NCBI RefSeq assembly: GCF_014208105.1
Contig: NZ_JACHMQ010000001.1
Span: forward strand, 7,502,001-7,566,000
Length of the DNA: 64,000 nt
Direction: 5' to 3'
From: Actinomadura coerulea
GTDB taxonomy: Bacteria; Actinomycetota; Actinomycetes; Streptosporangiales; Streptosporangiaceae
Part shown: positions 27,798 through 36,940 of the stretch, piece by piece
Layout: the number at the start of each line of letters is the position of its first letter
Position numbering within the stretch: the first letter of the stretch is position 1
The notes under the pieces: generated by a model
The model's database searches: none
Told to the model about the DNA's origin: nothing
What the model saw: the letters and a program-made list of their open reading frames with translations, nothing else
Translations under genes and position numbers: made by a program

Positions 27798-29957
27798 CTA
27801 GCCGCGGTGCCCGGTCGGGGCGAAGTCCTCCCGCGTGTCGTTCGGCCGCGGCTGCTTCTTCGGCTCGTCGCCGTGGCCCGGCCACCAGGCCCTGTGGCCC
27901 AGCATCGCGGTCAGGCCCGGCACCAGGAAGGTGGACATCACGAAGGCCGACAGCGCGATGCCGATCGCCACCGAGAAGCCCATCTGCTGGAGCATCGAGA
28001 CCGGCGCGAGCATCATCACCGAGAAGGTGCCGGCCAGAATGAGGCCCGCCGCGGCGACCGTCGGGCCGCCGTGCTGGACGGCCAGGGCCGCCGCCTTCCG
28101 CGGCTCGTGGCCCTCCTTGGCCTCCTCGCGCAGCCGCGCCGTCATCAGGATGTTGTAGTCGGTCCCGATGGCCAGCACGAACAGGTAGAGGACGATCGGC
28201 AGCTGGAAGGTGACGCCGGCCTCGCCCATCGCGCCCTGGAAGACGTACACCGCGGAGCCGAGCGTCGCCGCGAAGCCCAGCAGGACGGCCACGACCAGGT
28301 ACAGCGGCGCGACCACCGACCTCAGCAGCAGCGCCAGGATCAGCGCGATCAGCACCGCCGCCACCGGCAGGATCACCGACAGGTCGCGGTTGTTGACCGC
28401 GTTGATGTCGGAGAAGATCGCCGTCGGTCCGCCGACGTAGGCGCGGGTGCCCTCAGGCGCCGCCTTGTGCACGGCGGGCGCCAGGTCGTCCTTGACCAGG
28501 CTGATCGCCTTGTTGGACGCGGGGTTGAGCTTCAGCACGAGGTCGACCCGGGCCACCGTCTTGTCCTGGCCGGGGACGGGAGGCTGCACCCTGCCGACGC
28601 CGGGCGCGTTCTCGACGGCCTTGCTGAACGTCTGGAGCTGCTGCTGGCTGACCGGCTGCCCGTTCTGGCTCTTGATGAACACCTGGACCGGGGTGGTCAG
28701 GCCGGGCGGGAAGCCCTTCTCCATGTCCTTGGTCGCCTGGGCGGACTCGGTGTCCTGCGGGAAGCCGGCCGCGAAGTCGTAGTCGGCCTTGAACCCGAGG
28801 GTGCCGAGCGCCAGCACGACCAGGACGAGCCCGGACGCCGCCGCGGCGACCGCGGGGCGCTTGCCGACGCCGCGGCCGATGGCCGTGGAGAACCTGTCCT
28901 TCGGCTGCTTCTTCCACGCCTTGGACGGCCAGAAGACGGCGGTGCCGAGCAGCGAGACGAGCGCGGGGAACAGCGTCAGCGACGTGATGCCCATCACGAC
29001 GACGGCGATGGCGAGGGACGGGCCCCAGGCGCTGAAGACGCCGAACGTCGCGAGCAGCAGGACCAGGAACGTCACGGCGATGGCGGCGGCGGCCGAGGAG
29101 ATGACCTCGCCGACCCGCTCCACCGCGGTGATCATCGCGGTCTTCTTGTCGTCGCCCGCCCGCAGCCGCTCGCGGAACCGGAACATCAGGAACAGGTAGT
29201 AGTCGGCGCCGATGCCGAAGAGCACGATCAGGATGATGGTGCTGAGGCTGTCGTCGCCGGAGAACCCGAAGATCTTCGAGGCCGTGCCGATCAAACCCAT
29301 CGCGACCTGCATGGTCACGGTGATGACGATGATCGGCAGGATGGCCGCCAGCGGCGCCCGGAAGATCAGCAGGATCAGGCCGATGATCAGCACGAAGGTG
29401 GCGATGCCGACGATCTCGAAGGACTTGTTGAAGGAGTCCTCGTTGTCGACGAAGCCGGCGACGTCACCGCCGACCTTGGCCTCCATCCCGCTGCCCTTCA
29501 GCAGGGTGGGCAGGTCCTTGCGGATCTGCTTGACCGCCTCGCCCTGCTTCTTGCTGTCGTCCATCGAGGTGCCCTTCATCGGCACCATGACCACCTGGAC
29601 GGCCTTGTTGGGCGCGACGGCCTGCGGGCCGGTCGCGAAGCCGAGGACGGTCGGCGGCTTCTTGGCGTTCAGCGACTTGGCGGCCTCGTTCACCTTGGCG
29701 CTGTCCTGCGCCGTCAGCGGCTGGCCGTCCGAGCGCTTCACCACGATCAGCGAGGAGGTGTCCTCCTGCTGCGGGAACGCCTTTTCAGCGATCTTGAGCG
29801 CCTGCACCGACTCGTACTTCGAGGGCAGGAAGTCGCCCTGGTCGGACTCGGTGGTGAGCTTGGGGGAGAGGGCGATGATGAGAACCGCGGCCACGAGCCA
29901 GGCCACGATCGTCCACCACGGGTGTCTCACGACGAAGCGCGCGAGCCGAGCGAACAT
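27798..29957 (-). CDS. MMPL family RND-type exporter
   Basis: A 719-residue inner-membrane transporter with two repeats of a large extracytoplasmic loop followed by five or six membrane helices (hydrophobic blocks at about 15-33, 180-330, and 520-690). The motif GIGADYYLFLMFRFRE and its second-half counterpart AIGTDYNILMTARLREE carry the proton-relay Asp-Tyr pairs of MMPL proteins. Relatives export lipids or toxic compounds using the proton gradient; this substrate is unknown. AAGGAAG precedes the ATG. A CTGTAAAACAG palindrome lies 35 bases upstream. Confidence 0.92.
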   Translation of the reverse strand: MFARLARFVVRHPWWTIVAWLVAAVLIIALSPKLTTESDQGDFLPSKYESVQALKIAEKAFPQQEDTSSLIVVKRSDGQPLTAQDSAKVNEAAKSLNAKKPPTVLGFATGPQAVAPNKAVQVVMVPMKGTSMDDSKKQGEAVKQIRKDLPTLLKGSGMEAKVGGDVAGFVDNEDSFNKSFEIVGIATFVLIIGLILLIFRAPLAAILPIIVITVTMQVAMGLIGTASKIFGFSGDDSLSTIILIVLFGIGADYYLFLMFRFRERLRAGDDKKTAMITAVERVGEVISSAAAAIAVTFLVLLLATFGVFSAWGPSLAIAVVVMGITSLTLFPALVSLLGTAVFWPSKAWKKQPKDRFSTAIGRGVGKRPAVAAAASGLVLVVLALGTLGFKADYDFAAGFPQDTESAQATKDMEKGFPPGLTTPVQVFIKSQNGQPVSQQQLQTFSKAVENAPGVGRVQPPVPGQDKTVARVDLVLKLNPASNKAISLVKDDLAPAVHKAAPEGTRAYVGGPTAIFSDINAVNNRDLSVILPVAAVLIALILALLLRSVVAPLYLVVAVLLGFAATLGSAVYVFQGAMGEAGVTFQLPIVLYLFVLAIGTDYNILMTARLREEAKEGHEPRKAAALAVQHGGPTVAAAGLILAGTFSVMMLAPVSMLQQMGFSVAIGIALSAFVMSTFLVPGLTAMLGHRAWWPGHGDEPKKQPRPNDTREDFAPTGHRG

Positions 29958-29991
29958 GGGGGCTTCCTTAAATTCACGGTCGTAGGGATAC

Positions 29992-30002
29992 CTGTAAAAC
30001 AG
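29992..30002. promoter_or_regulatory. candidate operator upstream of the MMPL gene
   Basis: CTGT-AAA-ACAG is an inverted repeat in the only AT-rich stretch between the MMPL gene and divergent metB. TetR-type regulators often control MMPL genes from such sites, but none is encoded beside it. Confidence 0.35.
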
Positions 30003-30100
30003 TAGAGACCGGACACCGTGCGGGGGTCACCCGCAGCGCCGAAATACGGGGTGATACCTCCGGGGGAGCCTCTCCTCCTCTAGGAGGGGCGGGGAGTGGA

Positions 30101-30106
30101 TAGCCT
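30101..30106 (+). promoter_or_regulatory. -10 box of a probable leaderless metB promoter
   Basis: TAGCCT ends seven bases before the metB ATG. No ribosome site lies at the expected distance, which supports leaderless initiation. Confidence 0.45.
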
Positions 30107-30113
30107 CGTACCC

Positions 30114-31262
30114 ATGGACAACGAGGTTCAACGGGGGTTCGAGACCCTGGCCATCCACGCCGGGCAGGAGCCCGACCCGGCCACCGGCGCGGTCGTCCCG
30201 CCGATCTACCAGGTCTCGACGTACAAGCAGGACGGCATCGGGGGGCTGCGCGGCGGCTACGAGTACTCCCGGTCGGCCAATCCTACGCGTACCGCGCTGG
30301 AGGTATGCCTGGCCGAGACGGAGGGCGGCGCGCGCGGGCTGGCGTTCGCCTCGGGGCTCGCCGCCGAGGACGCGCTGCTGCGCACCGTCTGCCGGCCTGG
30401 TTCCCATGTGATCGTCCCCAACGACGCCTACGGCGGGACGTACCGGCTGTTCGCGAAGGTCGCCCAGCCGTGGGGCGTCGAGTTCGACCCGGTTCCGCTC
30501 GGCGACATCGCCGCCGTGCGGGCGGCGGTGCGCCCCGAAACGAAGATCATCTGGGTGGAGACGCCCACCAACCCGCTGCTCGGCGTCGCCGACATCGCGG
30601 CCCTGGCCGCCGTCGCCCGCGACGCCGGGGCGCTGCTGGCCGTCGACAACACCTTCGCCTCGCCCTACCTGCAGCGGCCGCTGGAGCTCGGCGCGGACGT
30701 CGTCGTCCACTCCACCACCAAGTACATCGGCGGGCACTCCGACGTCGTCGGGGGCGCGCTGATCGCCGCGGACGCGGACCTCGGGGAGCGGCTGGCGTTC
30801 CACCAGAACGCGATGGGCGCCGTCGCGGGCCCGTTCGACGCCTGGCTCACCCTGCGCGGGATCAAGACGCTCGGCGTGCGGATGGACCGGCACTGCGCCA
30901 ACGCGGAGCGGGTCGTGGACCTGCTGACGCGGCACCCGTCCGTCCGGCAGGTCCTCTATCCGGGCCTCCCGGACCACCCGGGCCACGAGATCGCCGCCAA
31001 GCAGATGAAGGCGTTCGGCGGCATGGTCTCGTTCCGGATGGAGTCGGAGGAGGCCGCCGTCCGGGTGTGCGAGCGGACGAAGCTGTTCACGCTCGGCGAG
31101 TCGCTCGGCGGCGTCGAGTCGCTGATCGAGCACCCGGGCCGGATGACGCACGCCTCGGCCGCCGGATCGCCGCTGGAGGTGCCCGCCGACCTGGTGCGCC
31201 TGTCGGTCGGCATCGAGGACGCCGCCGACCTGCTCCGGGATCTGGAGCAGGCGCTTACCTGA
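30114..31262 (+). CDS. metB: cystathionine gamma-synthase
   Basis: A 382-residue Cys/Met-metabolism PLP enzyme that makes cystathionine from an activated homoserine and cysteine. Motifs: YEYSRSANPTR for PLP phosphate binding, VETPTNPLLGVADI, VDNTFASPYLQRPL and the PLP lysine K203 in HSTTKYIGGHSD. Cystathionine gamma-lyase shares these motifs and cannot be ruled out. With cbs 2.5 kb upstream it makes both directions of transsulfuration possible; the order cbs...metB is that of M. tuberculosis Rv1077-Rv1079. Confidence 0.93.
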   Translation: MDNEVQRGFETLAIHAGQEPDPATGAVVPPIYQVSTYKQDGIGGLRGGYEYSRSANPTRTALEVCLAETEGGARGLAFASGLAAEDALLRTVCRPGSHVIVPNDAYGGTYRLFAKVAQPWGVEFDPVPLGDIAAVRAAVRPETKIIWVETPTNPLLGVADIAALAAVARDAGALLAVDNTFASPYLQRPLELGADVVVHSTTKYIGGHSDVVGGALIAADADLGERLAFHQNAMGAVAGPFDAWLTLRGIKTLGVRMDRHCANAERVVDLLTRHPSVRQVLYPGLPDHPGHEIAAKQMKAFGGMVSFRMESEEAAVRVCERTKLFTLGESLGGVESLIEHPGRMTHASAAGSPLEVPADLVRLSVGIEDAADLLRDLEQALT

Positions 31263-31303
31263 CAGTTGGCTGACCATTCCCCCCCGAACTTGATCAAAAC
31301 ATC

Positions 31304-31309
31304 TATACT
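31304..31309 (+). promoter_or_regulatory. candidate -10 box for the secreted hydrolase gene
   Basis: TATACT, one mismatch from consensus, lies 34 bases before the GTG at 31343 in an AT-rich stretch. No -35 at proper spacing was found. Confidence 0.45.
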
Positions 31310-31342
31310 CGGCGCGCCAGGTTCGTGAAGAAAGGGCCCGGG

Positions 31343-32437
31343 GTGCGCAAAGTACTGGTCTGTGGGGCGGCGTTCGCCGCGACGTGTGTCTCCGCCGTGA
31401 CCGTTCCCGTGGGAGCCCACGCGAACGAGCCGGCGCCGACGCCCAGCGTGTCCGTCCCGTCCGTGCCGACCGAGTCGCCGGCGGGGACCCCGTCCGGCGC
31501 GCCGGAGACCGGGGCCCCCGGTACCGGGTCGCCGTCGGCGCCGTCCGCGACGCCGACGGAGGGCGGCCCCGCCGGCGCGGACGGGGAGCCGGACGGCACC
31601 GTCACCGCGCAGGCGGTCATGGTGACGCCGCAGCTCCCGCTGTTCCGCACCTACGCCTACGGCAAGCTGCCCGCCCAGAAGATCGACGCCTACTGGCGCA
31701 AGCCGGGGCCGCGCGCCACGCCGCGCCCGGCCGTGCTGCTCCTGCACGGCGGCTACTGGCTGGAGGGCGACAAGGGCGGCGGCTGGAAGTACTTCGCGCG
31801 CCGGCTGACCGAGCAGGGCTTCGTCGTGCTGTCGGCGAACTACCGGCTCGCGCCCAAGGCGCAGTGGCCCGCCCAGCGCGACGACGCCATGGCGGCCCTC
31901 GACTTCATCAAGAAGCACGCCCAGGTGTGGAACGTCGACCCGAACCGCGTCGCGGTCATGGGCTCGTCGGCCGGCGGGCACCTCGCGACGCAGCTCGGCA
32001 CGTTCGGGACGGGCACCAGCCAGGTCCGCGGCGTGGTGGCGCTGTCACCGCCGAACAACCCCTTCCTGGCCTTCCAGGACGGCGCGAAGCCGGACGCCAC
32101 GTTCACCAAGCGCAAGCTGCGCCGGGCCGTGGTCGAGCTCGTCCGCTGCGAGCCCGGTGCGGCCGCCGCCCCGGACTGCTGGACGAAGCTGGACGACGCC
32201 AGCACCGTCACGCACGTCTCCGCGGGCGACGCCCCGATGCTGCTGATGCACGCCACCGGCGACTTCGTCCCGGTCACCCAGAGCACCGGGCTGGCGAGCG
32301 CGCTGCGCGCCGCGGGCGTCCCGGCGACCGTCAAGACGATCGAGGGCGACATGCACGCCTCGGACATGCTGGGCGACGAGGGCGTCTACCCGACGATCCT
32401 GGCCTGGCTGAAGAAGCGGCTCAACCCCGGCGAGTAG
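31343..32437 (+). CDS. secreted alpha/beta hydrolase (esterase/lipase type)
   Basis: A 364-residue exported enzyme: signal peptide (about 1-28), a Pro/Thr/Ser/Gly-rich linker (about 29-90), then an alpha/beta-hydrolase domain. The oxyanion motif LLLHGGYWLEG and nucleophile elbow GSSAGG (S209) are followed by the acid in MHATGDFVPV and the His in IEGDMHASDM. This pattern fits the hormone-sensitive-lipase/BD-FAE group. The substrate is unknown. GTG 31343 is chosen for AAAGGG upstream; a GTG six codons earlier is possible. Confidence 0.85.
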   Translation: MRKVLVCGAAFAATCVSAVTVPVGAHANEPAPTPSVSVPSVPTESPAGTPSGAPETGAPGTGSPSAPSATPTEGGPAGADGEPDGTVTAQAVMVTPQLPLFRTYAYGKLPAQKIDAYWRKPGPRATPRPAVLLLHGGYWLEGDKGGGWKYFARRLTEQGFVVLSANYRLAPKAQWPAQRDDAMAALDFIKKHAQVWNVDPNRVAVMGSSAGGHLATQLGTFGTGTSQVRGVVALSPPNNPFLAFQDGAKPDATFTKRKLRRAVVELVRCEPGAAAAPDCWTKLDDASTVTHVSAGDAPMLLMHATGDFVPVTQSTGLASALRAAGVPATVKTIEGDMHASDMLGDEGVYPTILAWLKKRLNPGE

Positions 32438-32440
32438 TTG

Positions 32441-32491
32441 GCGGTGCTCTCCTCCTTCGGGCCTTGACGGCCCTCCATCGTCGAGCACCGC
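32441..32491 (+). terminator. two-stem hairpin after the hydrolase gene
   Basis: GCGGTGCTC (32441-32449) pairs with GAGCACCGC (32483-32491), with an inner stem GGGCC/GGCCC. The rest of the 207-base spacer is simple CTCGCTTCGCTCG-like sequence without a gene. Confidence 0.6.
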
Positions 32492-32632
32492 GGGCGATCG
32501 CTGGCATCGCTCCGGCTCGCCTTGCGGCTCGCTGCGCGATCAGACTCTCGCTTCGCTCGAATCTGCCTTCGGACGCGATCGCGACCATTGAGGTCGTCGC
32601 GTGGTTGCGGTGAGGCTCAGGGCGGCGCGGAC

Positions 32633-32638
32633 TAAGGT
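32633..32638 (+). promoter_or_regulatory. -10 box of a probable leaderless promoter
   Basis: TAAGGT ends six bases before the ATG at 32645 and no ribosome site is present. Confidence 0.45.
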
Positions 32639-32644
32639 CGGCTC

Positions 32645-33202
32645 ATGTCGACTTCGGACCGCATCCTGCTCATCCTGCATATCGGGTTCGCGATCTTCAC
32701 ATTGGGGCCGCTGACCGCCGCCACGATGTCCACCCCCCGCTACATCCGCCGGCGCAATGTGACGGTGGTGCGCTACCTCCACCGCACCACCCAGATCTAC
32801 GGGCTCGGGACGCTGGGGATCTTCCTGATCGGGCTCGGCCTGGCCAAGGGCGATCTCGCCGAGGCGTGGCTGACGGTGTCGATGACGCTGTTCGTCGTCG
32901 CGCTGGTGCTGCTGCTGATCGTCGAGCGCGACCAGCGCAAGGCGGTCCATCTGCTGGAGGTCGCGGCGGCCGAGGCGGCGCCCGCGGCGGTTCCCGCCCG
33001 CTCCGCCCCGACCGATGAGGCCATGGAGGGCGAGAAAGGCGAGGCCGAGGGCGGCGCGACGGAGGCCGCGGCTCCCGCCGCGGAACCGGCCGCCGCCACC
33101 GGCGAGGTCGCGCAGGTGGAGCGGGGGCGGCTGGCGGCCATGTCCGGCGTCGTCGCGCTGATCTGGCTGGTGATCCTCGCCCTGATGGTCTGGAACGGCT
33201 GA
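32645..33202 (+). CDS. integral membrane protein, DUF2269-like
   Basis: A 185-residue membrane protein. Four hydrophobic segments (about 7-27, 51-68, 75-95 and 164-183) surround a long cytoplasmic or external Ala/Glu/Pro-rich linker (about 107-158). The arrangement LLILHIGFAIFTLGPLTAATM and YLHRTTQIYGLGTLGI recalls DUF2269 proteins, for which no function is established. It is monocistronic and convergent with the VWA gene 15 bases away. Confidence 0.75.
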   Translation: MSTSDRILLILHIGFAIFTLGPLTAATMSTPRYIRRRNVTVVRYLHRTTQIYGLGTLGIFLIGLGLAKGDLAEAWLTVSMTLFVVALVLLLIVERDQRKAVHLLEVAAAEAAPAAVPARSAPTDEAMEGEKGEAEGGATEAAAPAAEPAAATGEVAQVERGRLAAMSGVVALIWLVILALMVWNG

Positions 33203-33217
33203 GGCGGCCGAACGTGG

Positions 33218-35296
33218 TTAAGCCCGCCTCGTTCGGAGGTAGTCGCTGACGACGTATTCGCCTAGGCGGTCGGCGTCGGGGGCGAAGACGCGGCCGCCGT
33301 TGCGCCTCGCGACCTCCTCCACGAACGACACGAGCCGCCGGTCCTCGGCGAGCATGAAGAAGTTCATGCAGGCGCCGCGGCGGGTCATCTTGTCGACCTC
33401 GGCGAGGGTGAGCACGAGCGTGTCGGTGGACGGAGGGTAGTCGAACAGCGAGCGGCCGTCCGGCCGCAGGTGCGCGGTGGGTTCGCCGTCGGTGACGACG
33501 AGGACGATCGGCTCGAAGTCGGGGTGCCGGTCCAGGTGCCGTCCGGCGATCATCAGGGCGTGGTGCAGGTTGGTGCCCTGCACCATGTCCCAGTCGAGGC
33601 CCGCCATCTCCGTCGGGTGCAGCACCCGCGCGTAGTTGGAGAAGCCGATGATCTGGATGGCGTCCTGCGGGAACTTGCTGGTCACGAGCGCGTGCAGGGC
33701 CAGCGTGGTCTGCTTGGCGGCCGCCCACGTCCCGCGCAGCACCATCGAGTAGGACAGGTCGACGAGCAGGCAGACGGCGGCGCCGGTGCGGCGCTCGGTC
33801 TCGTGCACCTCGAAGTCGTCGACGCTCAGCCGCACGCCGTCCGGGCGCCTCGCTCCGTTCCCGCCGGCCGTCACCGCGCCGGACGCGCCCACCGGTTCGG
33901 TGGCCCTCGCCCCGGCGGGCGGGGGGACGAGGCGGGCGCCGGGCTCCCCGGCCGCGGCCGGGGAGGTCCCGCGCTCCATGGCGCTGCGCCGGATCGCGTT
34001 GCTCACCGTCCGGACCACGTCGAGGGGCTGCTCGTCGCCGAACCGCCACTCGCGGCTGGAACCGGTCAGCTCGCCCGCCTGGCCCGCGTCCCGCTGGTCG
34101 TGGTCGCCCCGCCGGCCGGACGCCAGCTGGGAGAACACCCGGCGCAGCGCGGTCTCGCCGAGGCGCCGCACCGCCTTCGGCGTCAGCTCCAGCTTCCCGC
34201 GTTTGCGCTGCAGGTAGCCCTGCCGCTCCAGTTCGGCCTCGATGCGGCGCAGCGCGGCGAGGTCGTCGACGGCCTGCCGTCCGAGGGCCCGCCGGACGGC
34301 GTCCTCGTCGATGTCGTCGAGCCGCGCGCCCGGGTAGTCCTGCCCGAGCGCCGCCTCCAGCTCGCTGAGGTCGGCCAGTTCCGCCAGCGCGGTGGTGGCG
34401 TCGCCCACGCCGAGCGGGTTCTCGCCGGTCATCTGCTCGGGCTGGCCCCAGCCGAGGTCGGGTCGGCGGGCCCGCAGCGCGTCGCCGAGCCGGGTCATCT
34501 CCATGGCGAGGCCCGCGTCCTGCATGGCCTGCTCCATGAGCCCGGCGAGTTCGGCGCGCTGCTCGGGGCTGAGTGAGGCGAGCAGCCGGTCCATCGCGGC
34601 GGCGCGGCGGGCCAGCGAGTCGACGAGCTCTTCGAGGTTCTCCGGGTCGTCGGGGAACATGTCCCCGTACTCGCCCATGAAGCGGTCGAAGTCCTCCTGG
34701 GTGTGCTCGCCGCGCGCGTCCCTCTCCAGCATCGCGTTGAGGTCGGCCATCATGTCCTTGACCCGCTGCATGGCGGCCGGGTCCTGGTTCTCCAGGGCCT
34801 GCTTCATGCCCTGGAACCGCGCGTCGAGGACCTCGCGGCGCAGCAGGTCCTTCAGCTGCTCGAAGGTGCGGCGGGCGGCGGCGGAGCGCCAGTCGTAGTC
34901 CGACAGCCGCCGGATCGCCTGCGAGGTGTCGGACGGCAGCGTGTCGAGCTCCGCCTCGCGCAGCCTCGCGTCGTCGCCCGGATCGGGGAACAGCTCGGCC
35001 CGCTCCTGCCCGATCGCGGTGTCCAGCAGCGCGCGGGCCTGCTCCAGGGTCCCGTCGAGGCGGCCCCGGTCGCGCAGCGCGCGGCGCCGCTCCCGGACCT
35101 GGCGGAGCATGTCGTCGAGCCCCCGGCGGCCCTCGGCGCCGGGCAGGCCGCGCCGCAGCAGCTCGCGGAGCGCGTCGTCGGGACGGGCGCCGTCCAGCAC
35201 CGAGTCGCCCACGGCGTCCAGCGCGTCGCGGACGTCGTAGGGCGGCGCGAGCGGGTCGGGCCCGTCCTCGTAGGCGCCGTAGCGGTATCGGCTCAT
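33218..35296 (-). CDS. von Willebrand factor A domain protein partnered with a MoxR-type ATPase
   Basis: A 692-residue cytoplasmic protein. About 450 residues of charged helical sequence are followed by a VWA domain with the metal-dependent adhesion site DLSYS near 511 and a later Thr/Asp pair (VVTDGEPTAHL). There is no signal peptide. VWA proteins encoded directly after AAA+ ATPases of the MoxR/chelatase kind act with them in metal insertion or complex remodelling. The upstream ATPase gene is 37 bases away on the same strand, so they form an operon. The client is unknown. Confidence 0.88.
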   Translation of the reverse strand: MSRYRYGAYEDGPDPLAPPYDVRDALDAVGDSVLDGARPDDALRELLRRGLPGAEGRRGLDDMLRQVRERRRALRDRGRLDGTLEQARALLDTAIGQERAELFPDPGDDARLREAELDTLPSDTSQAIRRLSDYDWRSAAARRTFEQLKDLLRREVLDARFQGMKQALENQDPAAMQRVKDMMADLNAMLERDARGEHTQEDFDRFMGEYGDMFPDDPENLEELVDSLARRAAAMDRLLASLSPEQRAELAGLMEQAMQDAGLAMEMTRLGDALRARRPDLGWGQPEQMTGENPLGVGDATTALAELADLSELEAALGQDYPGARLDDIDEDAVRRALGRQAVDDLAALRRIEAELERQGYLQRKRGKLELTPKAVRRLGETALRRVFSQLASGRRGDHDQRDAGQAGELTGSSREWRFGDEQPLDVVRTVSNAIRRSAMERGTSPAAAGEPGARLVPPPAGARATEPVGASGAVTAGGNGARRPDGVRLSVDDFEVHETERRTGAAVCLLVDLSYSMVLRGTWAAAKQTTLALHALVTSKFPQDAIQIIGFSNYARVLHPTEMAGLDWDMVQGTNLHHALMIAGRHLDRHPDFEPIVLVVTDGEPTAHLRPDGRSLFDYPPSTDTLVLTLAEVDKMTRRGACMNFFMLAEDRRLVSFVEEVARRNGGRVFAPDADRLGEYVVSDYLRTRRA

Positions 35297-35333
35297 CCAA
35301 TCCCCCTGCGCGTGGAGACCTCGGGACGCGGCG

Positions 35334-36785
35334 TCACGTCCGGTACGTCGCCGTCCCGTCGGAGCGTCCTCCGGCGAGGTCCTTGGAGAGCCGCCGGGTG
35401 AGGAAGAGCCCCTCCAGGGCGAACTCGATCGCCGCCGCGGCCTGGCCGGGGGACTCCCCGCTCATGCCGAGCCTCTCCATGATCTTGGCGAGGCCGGGCA
35501 CCTGGCCGGTGCGGCGCAGCAGCTCGCGCGCCGGGACGAGCTCGCCCGACTCCACGCTCTGCCCGGAGTCGAACTTGTCGAGCAGGCCGGTGAGGTCGGC
35601 GGCGCCGAGCGTCCGGCGGTAGGTCTCGGCGACCGCGCGGCGCAGCAGGTGCTCCAGCACCTCCTGCTCGCGGCCCTCCTCGCTGACCTCGAACTCCACC
35701 TTGCCCATCAGCGACGGCACGACGGCGGGCAGGTCGCAGACCCGTGCGACGGCGTGCTCCTCCCCGGTGAGCGCCGCGCGGCGCACGGCGCCCGCCGCGA
35801 CGGTCTCGGCGCCCGCGAGCGCGAACCGCGCCGACACCCCCGACCGCGCGTCCACCGCCGTCGACTCGCGGACGAGCCGGGTGAACCGCCCGATGATCTC
35901 GATCATGTGGTCGGGCACCTCGGCCGGCAGCCCCGCGAGGTCGGCGAAGTCGGCCTCCTGGCGGATCAGCGCGAGCTCGGCGTCCAGTTCGAGCGGGTAG
36001 TGGGTGCGGATCTCGGCGCCGAAGCGGTCCTTCAGCGGGGTGATGATCCGGCCCCGGTTGGTGTAGTCCTCGGGGTTGGCGGACGCGACGAGCAGCACGT
36101 CCAGCGGCAGCCGCAGCGCGTAGCCGCGGACCTGGACGTCGCGTTCCTCCAGCACGTTCAGCAGCGCGACCTGGATCCGCTCGGCGAGGTCGGGCAGCTC
36201 GTTGATGGAGAAGATGCCGCGGTTGGTGCGCGGGACGAGCCCGAAGTGCACGGTCTCGGGGTCGCCGAGCGTGCGGCCCTCCGCCACCTTGATGGGGTCG
36301 ACGTCGCCGATGAGGTCGCCGACGCTGGTGTCGGGCGTGGCGAGCTTCTCGCCGTAGCGGTCGTCGCGGTGCCTCCACTCGACCGGCAGCTCGTCGCCCA
36401 GCTCGCCGGCGAGGCGGCTGCACCGCACGCAGACCGGCGCGTACGGGTGGTCGTTGATCTCGCAGCCGGCCACCACCGGCGTCCACTCGTCCAGCAGCCC
36501 GACGAGGGTGCGGATCAGCCGTGTCTTGCCCTGCCCGCGCTCGCCCAGCAGCACCAGGTCGTGCCCGGCCAGCAGGGCGCGCTCCAGATGGGGCAGGACG
36601 GTCTCGTCGAACCCGAGGATGCCGGGGAAGCGCGGCTCGCCGGATCTCAGCCGGTCGAGCAGGTTGCGCCGGATCTCGGCCTTGACGGGAAGCCGCACGT
36701 GGCCGCCGGCGCGCAGGGCGCCCAGCGTCGCTTCACGGGGTGCGGATTCGCCGGAGGAGGACTCGCGTGGTGTGGATGGACGCAC
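35334..36785 (-). CDS. AAA+ ATPase, MoxR/magnesium-chelatase-like
   Basis: A 483-residue AAA+ protein. Walker A GERGQGKT is at 81-88, the Walker B region is GIFSINELPDLAERIQ, and sensor 1 is in LLVASANPEDYTNRGRI, with an arginine-finger segment PLKDRFGAEI. Between Walker A and B there is a Cys/His group (C108, H113, C119, C122) that could bind zinc. It probably remodels a target with the VWA partner encoded downstream. GTG 36785 is chosen because a -10 box lies seven bases before it; more upstream codons are Arg-rich and unlikely. Confidence 0.9.
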   Translation of the reverse strand: MRPSTPRESSSGESAPREATLGALRAGGHVRLPVKAEIRRNLLDRLRSGEPRFPGILGFDETVLPHLERALLAGHDLVLLGERGQGKTRLIRTLVGLLDEWTPVVAGCEINDHPYAPVCVRCSRLAGELGDELPVEWRHRDDRYGEKLATPDTSVGDLIGDVDPIKVAEGRTLGDPETVHFGLVPRTNRGIFSINELPDLAERIQVALLNVLEERDVQVRGYALRLPLDVLLVASANPEDYTNRGRIITPLKDRFGAEIRTHYPLELDAELALIRQEADFADLAGLPAEVPDHMIEIIGRFTRLVRESTAVDARSGVSARFALAGAETVAAGAVRRAALTGEEHAVARVCDLPAVVPSLMGKVEFEVSEEGREQEVLEHLLRRAVAETYRRTLGAADLTGLLDKFDSGQSVESGELVPARELLRRTGQVPGLAKIMERLGMSGESPGQAAAAIEFALEGLFLTRRLSKDLAGGRSDGTATYRT

Positions 36786-36792
36786 GCGACCG

Positions 36793-36798
36793 ACACTA
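36793..36798 (-). promoter_or_regulatory. -10 box of a probable leaderless promoter for the ATPase-VWA operon
   Basis: On the minus strand TAGTGT ends seven bases before the GTG at 36785. Confidence 0.45.
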
Positions 36799-36940
36799 CG
36801 TCGCCGGTCCGCGCGATCGCACCCCCGCCGGGGATTCGCCCGTCCCATCCCGTCCCGCCGGCGTTTGGGTGGAACGGTCGCGGAGGGGGAGACTGGTGGT
36901 GTGAAGCGACCCGGCGAACGGAGTGAGGGAGGCGGCGCCG

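Noticed and set aside
30000..30113. SAM or cobalamin riboswitch before metB
   Set aside because: The -10 box sits seven bases before the start codon, leaving no leader for a riboswitch.
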